The notes under the pieces: generated by a model
What the model was told of the DNA's origin: nothing
Database searches by the model: none
What the model saw: the letters and a program-made list of their open reading frames with translations, nothing else
Shown: positions 1 through 6,566 of the stretch, piece after piece
Layout of the letters: each line of letters opens with the position of its first letter
How positions within the stretch are numbered: position 1 is the stretch's first letter
Origin: Nocardioidaceae bacterium
GTDB taxonomy: Bacteria; Actinomycetota; Actinomycetes; Propionibacteriales; Nocardioidaceae
Direction: 5' to 3'
Length of the DNA: 13,551 nucleotides
Assembly: GCA_025966335.1 (NCBI GenBank)
Contig: JAICRS010000059.1
Span: 1 to 13,551 of the forward strand
Made by a program: the position numbers and the translations under genes

Positions 1-360
1 GACCGCCTCGACCGGCCCGGCGCCGGTCTGTCCGGCGGCCAGCAGCAGCGGCTGTGCATCGCGCGCGCGATCGCCGTGGAGCCGCAGGTGCTGCTGATGG
101 ACGAGCCGTGCTCCGCACTGGACCCGATCTCCACCTCGGCGATCGAGGACCTGATCCACTCTCTGAAGAGCGAGTACACGATCGTGATCGTCACCCACAA
201 CATGCAGCAGGCCGCGCGGGTGTCGGAGGACACCGCGTTCTTCAACCTCGCCGGCGCCGGCCGACCGGGGCGGCTGGTCGAGATGAACCCGACCCGGACG
301 ATCTTCTCCAACCCCGACGAGGAGTCCACCGAGGCCTACATCTCGGGCCGCTTCGGCTGA
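1..360 (+). CDS. pstB: Phosphate ABC transporter ATP-binding protein PstB, C-terminal part (5' end outside window)
   Basis: This is the last 119 codons of the ATPase that powers the PstSCAB high-affinity phosphate importer at the inner face of the membrane. The reading frame is open from base 1 and ends at TGA 358-360. Visible in order are the ABC signature (LSGGQQQRLCIARA), the Walker B segment VLLMDEPCSALDP with its catalytic Glu, the D-loop, and the switch His in VTHNMQQA. The end, TEAYISGRFG, matches the typical PstB tail (TE-Y-I-GR-G). In PstB the Q-rich signature and THNMQQA set it apart from most other ABC ATPases. The Walker A region lies upstream of the window. A strong hairpin follows the stop within 20 bases, so pstB is probably the last gene of its operon. 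Confidence 0.95.
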   Translation, partial: DRLDRPGAGLSGGQQQRLCIARAIAVEPQVLLMDEPCSALDPISTSAIEDLIHSLKSEYTIVIVTHNMQQAARVSEDTAFFNLAGAGRPGRLVEMNPTRTIFSNPDEESTEAYISGRFG

Positions 361-375
361 GCCGCGCCGCACGAC

Positions 376-412
376 AAGGGCCATGCCTCCACGGGGGAGG
401 ACATGGCCCTTT
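376..412 (+). terminator. Intrinsic terminator of the pst operon
   Basis: AAGGGCCATG (376-385) pairs perfectly with CATGGCCCTT (402-411). Inside it CCTCC (386-390) pairs with GGAGG (396-400), with one bulged A at 401 and a 5-base loop. The stem is followed by TTTC. It starts 16 bases after the pstB stop. A-rich bases before the stem are few, so action on the opposite strand is less certain. Confidence 0.85.
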
Positions 413-448
413 CTGCGCGGCGGCACCGGTCACGAGGCCCCTGCCCCG

Positions 449-505
449 CGTTCGGTCCCGAACGGCTCTTGGCCAGACCAGGGGACGACCATTCGGGACC
501 GAACG
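449..505. repeat. Pair of TTCGG-NN-CCGAA palindromes forming a larger inverted repeat
   Basis: CGTTCGGTCCCGAACG (449-464) is a 7-2-7 palindrome and TTCGGGACCGAA (492-503) is a 5-2-5 palindrome. Bases 449-462 and 492-505 are also perfect reverse complements over 14 bp. Their centres are 41 bp apart, close to four helical turns. They lie between the convergent pstB terminator and the pit stop codon. They could be two operator half-sites or the stem of a terminator for the leftward pit operon; no T-tract follows on either side. Confidence 0.6.
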
Positions 506-551
506 TGCGACCAGGACCGGTTCCTGAGGATTGCCGAGCGACCCCCGGGTG

Positions 552-1556
552 TTACGGGATGACCTCGAGCAGCAGGTGGGAGATCCAGTAGCAGGCGGCC
601 GCGGCCAGGCCGGCCATCGGGAAGGTCAGCACCCAGGCGGTGATGATCGAGCGGGCGACGCCCCAGCGGACCGCGGAGAACCGCTTGGTCGCGCCGGCGC
701 CCATCACCGCCGAGGTGATCGTGTGGGTGGTCGAGATCGGCGCCTCGAACGCATAGGCAGTGGTGTAGAGAACACCGGCGGCGATCGTCTCGGAGGCGAA
801 CCCGCGAGCCGGGTCCAAGTGGATGATCCGGCGGCCCAGGGTGCGCATGATCCGCCAACCACCGGAGTAGGTGCCCAGCGAGATCGCGGAGGCGGCGGCG
901 ATGATCACCCAGACCGGGAGCGGGTCCCCCTCGACGACGTACCCGCCGGCGAGCAGCGCCAGGAAGATGACACCCATCGTCTTCTGCGCGTCCTGGAGGC
1001 CGTGGCCCAGCGCCATCGCGGCGGCGGAGACGGTCTGGGCGAGGCGGAAGCCGCGGTTGGTCTTGGACGGGCTCTTCCGTCGGAAGATCCACATGATCGC
1101 CAGCATGAACAGGAACGCGGCAGCGAAGCCGAACAGCGGCGAGGCGATCATCGGCAGCACGATCTTGTCGATGATCACGTCCCACTTCACGATCGCCCCG
1201 GAGGCCAGCGCCGAGCCGACCAGACCACCGATCAGGGCGTGCGACGACGACGACGGGATGCCGAAGTACCAGGTCAGCATGTTCCAGGCGATCGCCCCGA
1301 GCAGGCCCGACATCACGATGATCAGGCCGTGACTGCTCTCCGGGACCGTGATCACGTCACTGACGGTCTTGGCCACCTTCTGCCCCAGGAACGCGCCGAC
1401 GAAGTTCATGATCGCGGCCATGACCAACGCCACGCGCGGGGTCAGCGCGCGCGTCGAGACCGAGGTCGCGATCGCGTTGGCGGCGTCGTGGAAACCGTTG
1501 GTGTAGTCGAAGACGAGGGCAACGACGACTACCGCGATGATGATCGCGAGGTCCAC
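552..1556 (-). CDS. pit: PiT-family inorganic phosphate transporter
   Basis: A 334-aa integral membrane protein that imports phosphate (in this family usually as a metal-phosphate complex or with a cation) at low affinity and without ATP. Both family repeats are visible. The N-terminal one has DYTNGFHDAANAIAT (residues 17-31). The second lies near residues 250-265 and contains APISTTHTITSAVMGAG. A SSSHALIGGLVG segment lies between them. Most of the rest is hydrophobic helices, and the length is normal for bacterial PiT proteins. The start is GTG (1554-1556), chosen because AAGGAG lies 8 bases upstream, inside the last codons of the DUF47 gene. The two genes are separated by only 2 bases, so they are probably translationally coupled. 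It converges on pstB. Confidence 0.93.
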   Translation of the reverse strand: MDLAIIIAVVVVALVFDYTNGFHDAANAIATSVSTRALTPRVALVMAAIMNFVGAFLGQKVAKTVSDVITVPESSHGLIIVMSGLLGAIAWNMLTWYFGIPSSSSHALIGGLVGSALASGAIVKWDVIIDKIVLPMIASPLFGFAAAFLFMLAIMWIFRRKSPSKTNRGFRLAQTVSAAAMALGHGLQDAQKTMGVIFLALLAGGYVVEGDPLPVWVIIAAASAISLGTYSGGWRIMRTLGRRIIHLDPARGFASETIAAGVLYTTAYAFEAPISTTHTITSAVMGAGATKRFSAVRWGVARSIITAWVLTFPMAGLAAAACYWISHLLLEVIP

Positions 1557-1558
1557 GC

Positions 1559-2176
1559 TCAGGACTCCTTGACGGCGATCTGCTCGACGATGTTGGCCGC
1601 GGTCTCGAAGGCGTCGATCGCCCCCTCGAGGGCGTCCACGATGTCTTTGAGCTTGAGCACCTCGAGCGCTTCGTACTTGCCGCCGAACAGCTTCGCGAGG
1701 ATCCGCCGGTAGCTCTTGTCACCGGCGTTCTCGAGCCGGTTGATCTCGATCCAGTACTCCTCGAGATCCTTCATCGTCTGCAGCCGCGGCATCGACTCGG
1801 CGGTCAGCTCCGCGCAGCGCTGGATCACCTCGACCTGGTTCGCAAGCTCGGACGGAAGGTGTTCCACCTCGTAGAGGAGGACCAGGTCGACGGCCTCCTC
1901 CATGTAGTCCATGATGTCGTCGAGCTTGGAGGCGAGACTGTAGATGTCCTCCCGGTCGAACGGCGTGACGAACGTGCTGTTCACCCGACGCACGATGGCG
2001 TGGGTCGTCTCGTCGCACTGGTGCTCGGCGTCCCGCATTCGCTGCGCGATGCCCTCACGGTCGTTGCCCTCACCCAGCATCTCGGCCAGCAGACCGGCTC
2101 CGTGGACGAGGTGAGTGGCCTGCTGGGTGAAGAGGTCGTAAAACGTCTCGTCTACGGGGCGAAAGCGCAACCGCAC
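1559..2176 (-). CDS. DUF47 family (PhoU-like) Pit accessory protein
   Basis: A 205-aa cytoplasmic, mostly helical protein of the DUF47 family, distantly related to PhoU. Members are typically encoded next to pit and are thought to control or assist the permease. The sequence is rich in acidic and heptad-like helices, including DREDIYSLASKLDDIMDYMEE near residues 94-114. That E/D-rich pattern resembles the metal-binding helices of PhoU-like folds. The start is GTG at 2174-2176, supported by AGGAG 6 bases upstream. It is the first gene of a two-gene leftward operon with pit. The biochemical role in this organism is inferred from family and context only. Confidence 0.88.
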   Translation of the reverse strand: MRLRFRPVDETFYDLFTQQATHLVHGAGLLAEMLGEGNDREGIAQRMRDAEHQCDETTHAIVRRVNSTFVTPFDREDIYSLASKLDDIMDYMEEAVDLVLLYEVEHLPSELANQVEVIQRCAELTAESMPRLQTMKDLEEYWIEINRLENAGDKSYRRILAKLFGGKYEALEVLKLKDIVDALEGAIDAFETAANIVEQIAVKES

Positions 2177-2252
2177 GGCGAACTCCTGGGATATGGAAAG
2201 GAAATCACCGACATGCTAGGCGCTAGCGGTGTCTACCGCGCAAGTCAGGCCC
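2177..2252. promoter_or_regulatory. Divergent regulatory region between the DUF47-pit operon and csoR (leftward side)
   Basis: This region holds the AGGAG ribosome site for the DUF47 gene and a possible leftward -10, TAGCAT (2218 to 2213 on the minus strand), without a convincing -35. It also holds an 8-bp palindrome CGCTAGCG (2219-2228 region) and a small hairpin GCGGT-gtct-ACCGC (2226-2239). No PHO-box-like direct repeat was recognised. The assignment of the promoter is weak. Confidence 0.3.
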
Positions 2253-2280
2253 TTGCGTAATACCCCTATGGGGTATAACT
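2253..2280 (+). promoter_or_regulatory. CsoR operator embedded in the csoR-copZ-copA promoter
   Basis: The palindrome ATACCCC-TAT-GGGGTAT (2260-2276) matches the G-tract AT-flanked dyad known for copper-sensing CsoR repressors. It lies between a candidate -35 TTGCGT (2253-2258) and a candidate -10 TATAAC (2274-2279), so bound repressor would block RNA polymerase. The predicted transcript start is about 2286-2288, at the csoR ATG. Copper binding to CsoR would release the site. The spacer between the boxes is 15-16 bp. Confidence 0.85.
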
Positions 2281-2287
2281 TGCAGAC

Positions 2288-2578
2288 ATGACCGAGACCC
2301 ACGGCTACCACGACAACAAGGCCGCCTACCTGACCCGGCTGCGCCGCATCGAGGGGCAGATCCGAGGCCTCCAGCGGATGGTCGACGAGGACACCTACTG
2401 CATCGACATCCTCACCCAGGTCTCGGCCGTGAACAAGGCGCTTCAGGGCGTCGCGGTCGGTCTCGTCCAGGACCATCTCGGCCACTGCGTCCGCGACGCG
2501 ATGGCCGACGGCGGCACCCACGCCGACGAGAAGGTCGCCGAGGCGTCGGCCGCGATCGCCCGCCTGTTACGCACCTGA
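2288..2578 (+). CDS. csoR: Copper-sensing transcriptional repressor CsoR
   Basis: A 96-aa all-helical DUF156/CsoR-family repressor. The Cu(I) ligands are present in the expected spacing: C38 in the TYCIDIL motif, and H63 and C67 in DHLGHC. Tyr37, adjacent to the first Cys, also matches Cu-type CsoR rather than Ni or formaldehyde sensors. The N-terminal segment KAAYLTRLRRIEGQIRGLQRM carries the conserved basic DNA-binding surface. The ATG at 2288 has no Shine-Dalgarno and lies 8 bases after a candidate -10, which suggests a leaderless message. It heads the copper operon, and its own operator directly precedes it, implying autorepression. Confidence 0.95.
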   Translation: MTETHGYHDNKAAYLTRLRRIEGQIRGLQRMVDEDTYCIDILTQVSAVNKALQGVAVGLVQDHLGHCVRDAMADGGTHADEKVAEASAAIARLLRT

Positions 2579-2650
2579 GCCGGGGGGTACGTCGAAGCCG
2601 ACGACCGCCGTACGCCGGAGCAAACGACCCTTATCTGCAAGGAGAAACAG

Positions 2651-2851
2651 ATGACTGACACCACGTACACCGTTACCGGGATGACCTGCTCGCACTGCGC
2701 CGACGCGGTCACCAGCGAGGTCTCCGAGGTCGCGGGCGTGAGCTCGGTCGACGTCACCGTAGAGACCGGCACCGTCGTGGTGCACGGCGACAACATCGAC
2801 GACCAGGCCGTGCGCGCCGCGATCGACGAGGCGGGCTACGAGGTCGCATGA
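2651..2851 (+). CDS. copZ: Copper chaperone CopZ (heavy-metal-associated domain)
   Basis: A 66-aa single HMA-domain protein of the size typical for CopZ. It carries the Cu(I)-binding loop GMTCSHC (residues 10-16) and ends in the conserved AGYEV. In the family it binds cytosolic Cu(I) and hands it to the exporter CopA. The start is well fixed by AAGGAG (2639-2644) six bases before ATG. A 72-bp gap separates it from csoR, and its TGA overlaps the copA ATG (ATGA, 2848-2851). Co-transcription with csoR and copA is therefore likely. Confidence 0.93.
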   Translation: MTDTTYTVTGMTCSHCADAVTSEVSEVAGVSSVDVTVETGTVVVHGDNIDDQAVRAAIDEAGYEVA

Positions 2852-5025
2852 CGCTCTCGACCGACCCGACCACCCGGAGCACCGCCCACGTCGACCTGCT
2901 GGTCGGCGGGATGACCTGTGCCTCCTGTGTCGGCCGGGTCGAGAAGAAGCTCAACCGGATCGACGGCGTGACCGCGCGTGTGAACCTCGCCACGGCGTCC
3001 GCCTCGGTCGACTACGACCCGTCCTCGACCGACGAGGAGACCCTCGTCCGGACCGTCGAGAAGACGGGATACACCGCCTCGCCGGCGGTCGACGGGGCGG
3101 CCCCCGACGACGACCAGGACCGCGTCGGTGCCGACCTGCGCCGGCGGCTGCTCGTCAGCGCGCCGCTGACGGCAGTGGTCCTGGTGCTGATGATGGCGCC
3201 GGGCATCCCGCACAACCCGGCGATCACCTGGCTCGCGGTCGCTCTGACCGCACCGGTGCTGCTCTACGGCGGCTGGCCGTTCCACCGGGCCGCCGCGGTC
3301 AACGCCCGGCACGCCGCCTCCACGATGGACACGCTGGTGTCGCTGGGCACGACCGTGGCGTTCCTGTGGTCGCTCTACCTGGCCGCCACCGGCGCCGAGG
3401 AGAGCTACCTCGAGGTCGCCGCCACCGTCACCACGTTCCTGCTGCTGGGTCGGTGGAGCGAGTCCCGGGCCAAGCACCGGGCCGGGTCCGCGCTCCGCGA
3501 GCTGCTGCACCTCGGCGCCAAGCAGGCGACCGTGCTCGACGAGGACGGCACCGAGCGGCTGGCCGACGTCGCCATGCTGCGGCCGGGCATGCGCTTCCTG
3601 GTCCGTCCCGGTGAGCAGGTCGCCACCGACGGCCGGGTGCTGGAGGGCCGTTCCGGCGTGGACGAGTCCATGCTCACCGGCGAGAGCCTGCCGGTGGACA
3701 AGGCCGTCGGCGACGACGTGATCGGCGCCACCCTCAACACCAGCGGCCGGCTGGTCGTCGAGGTGACCCGGGTCGGCCGGGACACCGCGCTGTCCCGGAT
3801 CACCACGCTGGTCTCGAACGCCCAGGCCGGGAAGGCCCCGGTGCAGCGGCTCGCCGACCGGATCTCCGCGGTGTTCGTCCCGGTGGTGCTGGTGATCGCC
3901 GCACTCACCCTGCTCACCTGGGTGCTCGCCGGGCAGCCGTTCGACGCGGGCTTCACCGCCGCCGTCGCGGTGCTGGTCATCGCCTGCCCCTGTGCGCTCG
4001 GGCTGGCCACGCCGACCGCGATGCTGGTCGGCACCGGCCGCGCCGCGCAGCTCGGCATCGTGATCCGCGACGCCACCGTCCTCGAGTCGACCCGCCGGAT
4101 CGACACCGTCGTGCTGGACAAGACCGGCACGGTCACCACCGGCCGCATGAGCGTGCACGACGTGGTCGCCCGCGACCCGGACGCGGTCCGGCTCGCCGGC
4201 GCGCTGGAGGGCTCCTCGGAGCACCCGCTCGGCCGGGCGATCGCCGGCTTCGCGGCGGACCAGGGCCCGGAGCGGGCCACCGTCGCCGACTTCCAGAACC
4301 ACGAGGGCATCGGCGTCTCCGGCACGGTCGACAGCCGCACCGTCCGGGTCGGTCGGGCCCCCTCGGACAGCGCCGAGCTGCCCGGTGACCTCGGCGAGGC
4401 CGTGGACCGTGCCCGCGACGCCGGCCGCACCGCCGTACTCGTCCATCTCGACAACGAGCCCGCCGCCGTGTTCGCGGTCGGGGACACCGTCAAGGACTCG
4501 AGCGAGGAGGCCGTACGCCGGCTGCACGAGCTCGGCCTGGCGACGTACCTCCTCACCGGCGACCACCGCACCGCCGCGGCCCATGCCGCCCGAGCGGTCG
4601 GCATCGAGCGGGTGCTGGCCGAGGTGATGCCCGCGGACAAGGCCGGCACGGTCGCCCGGCTGCAACAGGAGGGGCGCACGGTCGCCATGGTCGGCGACGG
4701 CGTGAACGACGCGGCCGCCCTGGTCCAGGCCGACCTCGGGGTGGCGATGGGAACCGGCACCGCGGTGGCGATCGAGGCCAGCGACCTGACCCTGATGAGC
4801 GGTGACCTCCGGGCCGCCGGGGACGCGATCGAGCTGTCCCGGCGCACGCTCCGGACGATCAAGCAGAACCTGTTCTGGGCGTTCGCCTACAACGTGGTCG
4901 GCATCCCGGTCGCTGCCCTCGGGCTGCTCGACCCGATGCTGGCCGGTGCCGCGATGGCGGCCTCCAGCGTGTGCGTGGTCGGCAACTCGCTGCGGCTGCG
5001 CGGCTTCCGCCCCTCGCGGGGGTAG
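2848..5025 (+). CDS. copA: Copper-exporting P1B-type ATPase CopA
   Basis: A 725-aa Cu(I)-translocating P1B-1 ATPase of the inner membrane. The order is: one N-terminal HMA domain with GMTCASC (Cys24, Cys27); membrane helices from about 100; actuator TGES (277-280); the membrane CPC metal site (380-382); phosphorylated Asp424 in DKTGT; nucleotide-binding HP (459-460) in SSEHPLG; TGD (570-572); and the hinge GDGVND (616-621). The last helices show YN (681-682) and M703-S706-S707, the Cu(I) selectivity signature. All catalytic residues are intact and the length is normal. The start is ATG inside the copZ stop (4-base overlap). It should be derepressed by copper through CsoR. It ends 27 bp from a convergent gene, with no obvious terminator between. 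Confidence 0.96.
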   Translation: MTLSTDPTTRSTAHVDLLVGGMTCASCVGRVEKKLNRIDGVTARVNLATASASVDYDPSSTDEETLVRTVEKTGYTASPAVDGAAPDDDQDRVGADLRRRLLVSAPLTAVVLVLMMAPGIPHNPAITWLAVALTAPVLLYGGWPFHRAAAVNARHAASTMDTLVSLGTTVAFLWSLYLAATGAEESYLEVAATVTTFLLLGRWSESRAKHRAGSALRELLHLGAKQATVLDEDGTERLADVAMLRPGMRFLVRPGEQVATDGRVLEGRSGVDESMLTGESLPVDKAVGDDVIGATLNTSGRLVVEVTRVGRDTALSRITTLVSNAQAGKAPVQRLADRISAVFVPVVLVIAALTLLTWVLAGQPFDAGFTAAVAVLVIACPCALGLATPTAMLVGTGRAAQLGIVIRDATVLESTRRIDTVVLDKTGTVTTGRMSVHDVVARDPDAVRLAGALEGSSEHPLGRAIAGFAADQGPERATVADFQNHEGIGVSGTVDSRTVRVGRAPSDSAELPGDLGEAVDRARDAGRTAVLVHLDNEPAAVFAVGDTVKDSSEEAVRRLHELGLATYLLTGDHRTAAAHAARAVGIERVLAEVMPADKAGTVARLQQEGRTVAMVGDGVNDAAALVQADLGVAMGTGTAVAIEASDLTLMSGDLRAAGDAIELSRRTLRTIKQNLFWAFAYNVVGIPVAALGLLDPMLAGAAMAASSVCVVGNSLRLRGFRPSRG

Positions 5026-5052
5026 CGCGCGGTCGGTCGGACGCTCACGGGG

Positions 5053-5253
5053 TCAGGCGGAGGGTTCGCGCTTCTGCTGCGAGGGGATCACGGCCGGGTC
5101 CTGGGCGTGGCCCACCACCCCGAGGATCTGGTCGACCTCGGCCTCGCTGAGCGATGCCTCCGACTCCGTGGCCGCGATGATCAGGTTGGTGGTCAGCTCG
5201 ACCTCCGCGAGGAGCTCGGCGTCTTCAAGGGGGACGTTCAGCTGATCGTCCAT
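5053..5253 (-). CDS. Small acidic protein of unknown function, predicted stress-sigma dependent
   Basis: A 66-aa protein I do not recognise. It has no signal peptide or membrane segment. The N-terminal two thirds are acidic and probably helical (DAELLAEVEL, then ESEASLSEAEVDQILGV), followed by a polar, lysine-containing tail. The SEAEVDQILGV stretch resembles the short helical ends of small actinobacterial regulatory proteins, but this is only an impression. The ATG at 5251-5253 is chosen over an upstream in-frame GTG because AAGGAG lies 7 bases before it. An upstream GTTT-N16-GGGTAC promoter (5371 to 5346) suggests control by a SigB/SigF-type stress sigma factor. It is convergent with copA. 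Confidence 0.75.
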   Translation of the reverse strand: MDDQLNVPLEDAELLAEVELTTNLIIAATESEASLSEAEVDQILGVVGHAQDPAVIPSQQKREPSA

Positions 5254-5345
5254 GACGCTGCTCCTTTCTGTGACGCGCATGCAGTTACCTGTGTCCCCTG
5301 ATCGTGGCCGCTGGTGTCAGACCATTCTCGTGGACGACACGACGT

Positions 5346-5371
5346 GTACCCATAGTCATTTAGGACAAAAC
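5346..5371 (-). promoter_or_regulatory. SigF/SigB-type stress promoter upstream of the 66-aa gene
   Basis: On the minus strand GTTT (5371-5368) and GGGTAC (5351-5346) are separated by exactly 16 bases. This matches the GTTT-N15-17-GGGTA(T/C) consensus known for actinobacterial SigF and Streptomyces SigB promoters. The start of transcription would fall near 5338, giving a leader of about 85 bases before the ATG at 5253. The -35 box lies in the T-tract of the cold-shock gene terminator. Confidence 0.6.
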
Positions 5372-5400
5372 GAAAGGCCCCAACGGATTCCGTTGGGGCC
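5366..5400 (-). terminator. Intrinsic terminator of the cold-shock gene
   Basis: GGCCCCAACGG (5376-5386) pairs perfectly with CCGTTGGGGCC (5390-5400) around a 3-base loop. On the minus strand the stem is followed by TTTCGTTTTG. It lies 33 bp after the csp stop codon. This is a textbook rho-independent terminator for leftward transcription. Confidence 0.92.
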
Positions 5401-5433
5401 ATCGCTTGCCTTATGCAGGCGTTTCTCTGGTGA

Positions 5434-5637
5434 TCAGAGAGGGCGAACGTTCTCCGCCTGGGGACCCTTGGGACCCTGGGTGACGTCGAACTCGACCTTC
5501 TGGTTCTCATCGAGCGACTTGTAGCCGTTCGACTGGATCGCCGAGTAGTGCACGAAGACGTCGTCGCCGCCGTCCTCCTGCGCAATGAAGCCGAAACCCT
5601 TTTCGGCGTTGAACCACTTGACAGTGCCCTGAGCCAT
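5434..5637 (-). CDS. cspA: Cold-shock protein (CspA family)
   Basis: A 67-aa single cold-shock domain that binds single-stranded RNA and DNA and acts as an RNA chaperone. Both RNA-binding motifs are present: RNP1 KGFGFI (13-18) and RNP2 VFVHY (27-31). The N-terminal MAQGTVKWFN is the classic CSD start. The ATG at 5635-5637 is preferred to the GTG two codons upstream: GAGGAG lies 9 bases before the ATG but only 3 before the GTG, and 67 aa is the usual length. It has its own strong terminator and a long upstream region with hairpins, so it is probably a single-gene unit. Confidence 0.95.
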   Translation of the reverse strand: MAQGTVKWFNAEKGFGFIAQEDGGDDVFVHYSAIQSNGYKSLDENQKVEFDVTQGPKGPQAENVRPL

Positions 5638-5987
5638 GCTCACTTACTCCTCTAACGGGGCGTGGAACCGTCACTTCGACGGCCCCGCATCAGATGCGGT
5701 GAAACGCCGTGCCCCCTCGAAAAGCTTTGAGCATTCTGAGAAGAAACGCCGTCGGATCACAAACTCCGCGGGCGTCTACCTGCTGGAACTTGCATCTGCT
5801 GCACTGACGAGCCTACCAACTATTTGCGGAGTTGCCACTAGTGGGAACGCCAATGGTGTGAAACGTCTCCACAAACGGTTCTCGCCGCCGCGGTAAACCA
5901 CCCGGGCGACTCAGGCATCTACCAGGTACCCGGCTCCCGCCCCGCCCGACGCGGACCAGCGAGGAGCCCTCCCCACAGGGGGCTCAC
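5638..5987. promoter_or_regulatory. 350-bp gene-free divergent region: csp leader and AMIN-gene promoter
   Basis: The half next to csp holds two hairpins likely to be in its mRNA leader. One is CGGGG/CCCCG (5656-5660 with 5683-5687) enclosing CCGTC-acttc-GACGG (5668-5682). The other is CCGCATC-A-GATGCGG (5685-5699). The two overlap by a few bases, so they may be alternatives. A candidate csp -10, TAGGCT (5815 to 5810, minus), would give a leader of about 165 bases, the length class seen for cspA leaders. For the rightward gene, GGGAAC (5843-5848) and CGTC (5864-5867) resemble an ECF sigma promoter with a slightly short 15-bp spacer. Both promoters are tentative. I see no gene here. Confidence 0.4.
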
Positions 5988-6509
5988 ATGTTCCACAGGA
6001 CTCGTCTCGGGCTCGCCGTCGCGGCCGTCTCTCTCGGCCTGGTCGCCGGCTCGACACCGGCTGCGACCGCGCTGCCCGACTGGCGCACCGACAGGGTCAC
6101 CCGGGCCGCCGCCGACGGTGTCCGGATGCCGAAGGTCGTCGACCTCCGCTACGCCAGGCACGCCCGCTTCGACCGGGTGGTGGTCGACGTGCGGGGTCTG
6201 CGTCCCGGCTTCACCGTCGACTACACCCGGCGCCTGCACCGGGAGGGCTCGGGCCACCTGGTCCGGCTGCCCGGCAAGCAGAAGATGTTCCTCAGCCTCA
6301 CCAGCGCCTATGCGCACAACCGCCGGGGCAACCCGGTCTACGACGGTCCCCGGAAGCAGTCGCTCGACTTCCCGACCCTGCGCGGGGTCGCGTTCACCGG
6401 GGACTTCGAGGGGTCGGTCACCTTCGGGTTCGGGCTGGACCGGCGGGCGCCGTTCCGGATCTTCGCGCTGCGGCACCCGACCCGGATCGTGCTGGACTTC
6501 AAGCACTGA
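5988..6509 (+). CDS. Secreted AMIN-like domain protein
   Basis: A 173-aa exported protein. Residues 1-28 form a Sec signal peptide: basic FHRTR, a hydrophobic core, then ATA before LP. There is no lipobox Cys, so it is probably released or wall-bound rather than a lipoprotein. The mature part (VVDLRYARHARFDRVVVDVRG to RIFALRHPTRIVLDFKH) has the alternating beta pattern and the terminal HPTRIVLD motif of AMIN-like domains, which in cell-wall amidases target the enzyme to peptidoglycan. No catalytic domain is present. AGGGGG lies 6 bases before the ATG. A GC-only hairpin follows the stop. Its partner and function are unknown. Confidence 0.75.
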   Translation: MFHRTRLGLAVAAVSLGLVAGSTPAATALPDWRTDRVTRAAADGVRMPKVVDLRYARHARFDRVVVDVRGLRPGFTVDYTRRLHREGSGHLVRLPGKQKMFLSLTSAYAHNRRGNPVYDGPRKQSLDFPTLRGVAFTGDFEGSVTFGFGLDRRAPFRIFALRHPTRIVLDFKH

Positions 6510-6516
6510 CCCGGCC

Positions 6517-6535
6517 CGGGCCCGCCGCGGGCCCG
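6517..6535 (+). terminator. GC-rich hairpin after the AMIN-like gene
   Basis: CGGGCCCG (6517-6524) pairs with CGGGCCCG (6528-6535) around a CCG loop, 8 bases after the AMIN-gene stop. No T-run follows. It may be a U-tract-less terminator, which is known in high-GC actinomycetes, or simple GC-rich sequence. Confidence 0.45.
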
Positions 6536-6566
6536 CCGCGACAGGCCGCGGACTAGCCTGACCGGC

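Noticed and set aside
2836..4665. 609-codon open frame antisense to copA
   Set aside because: No family motifs, biased composition, and the opposite strand encodes a complete CopA with all catalytic motifs.
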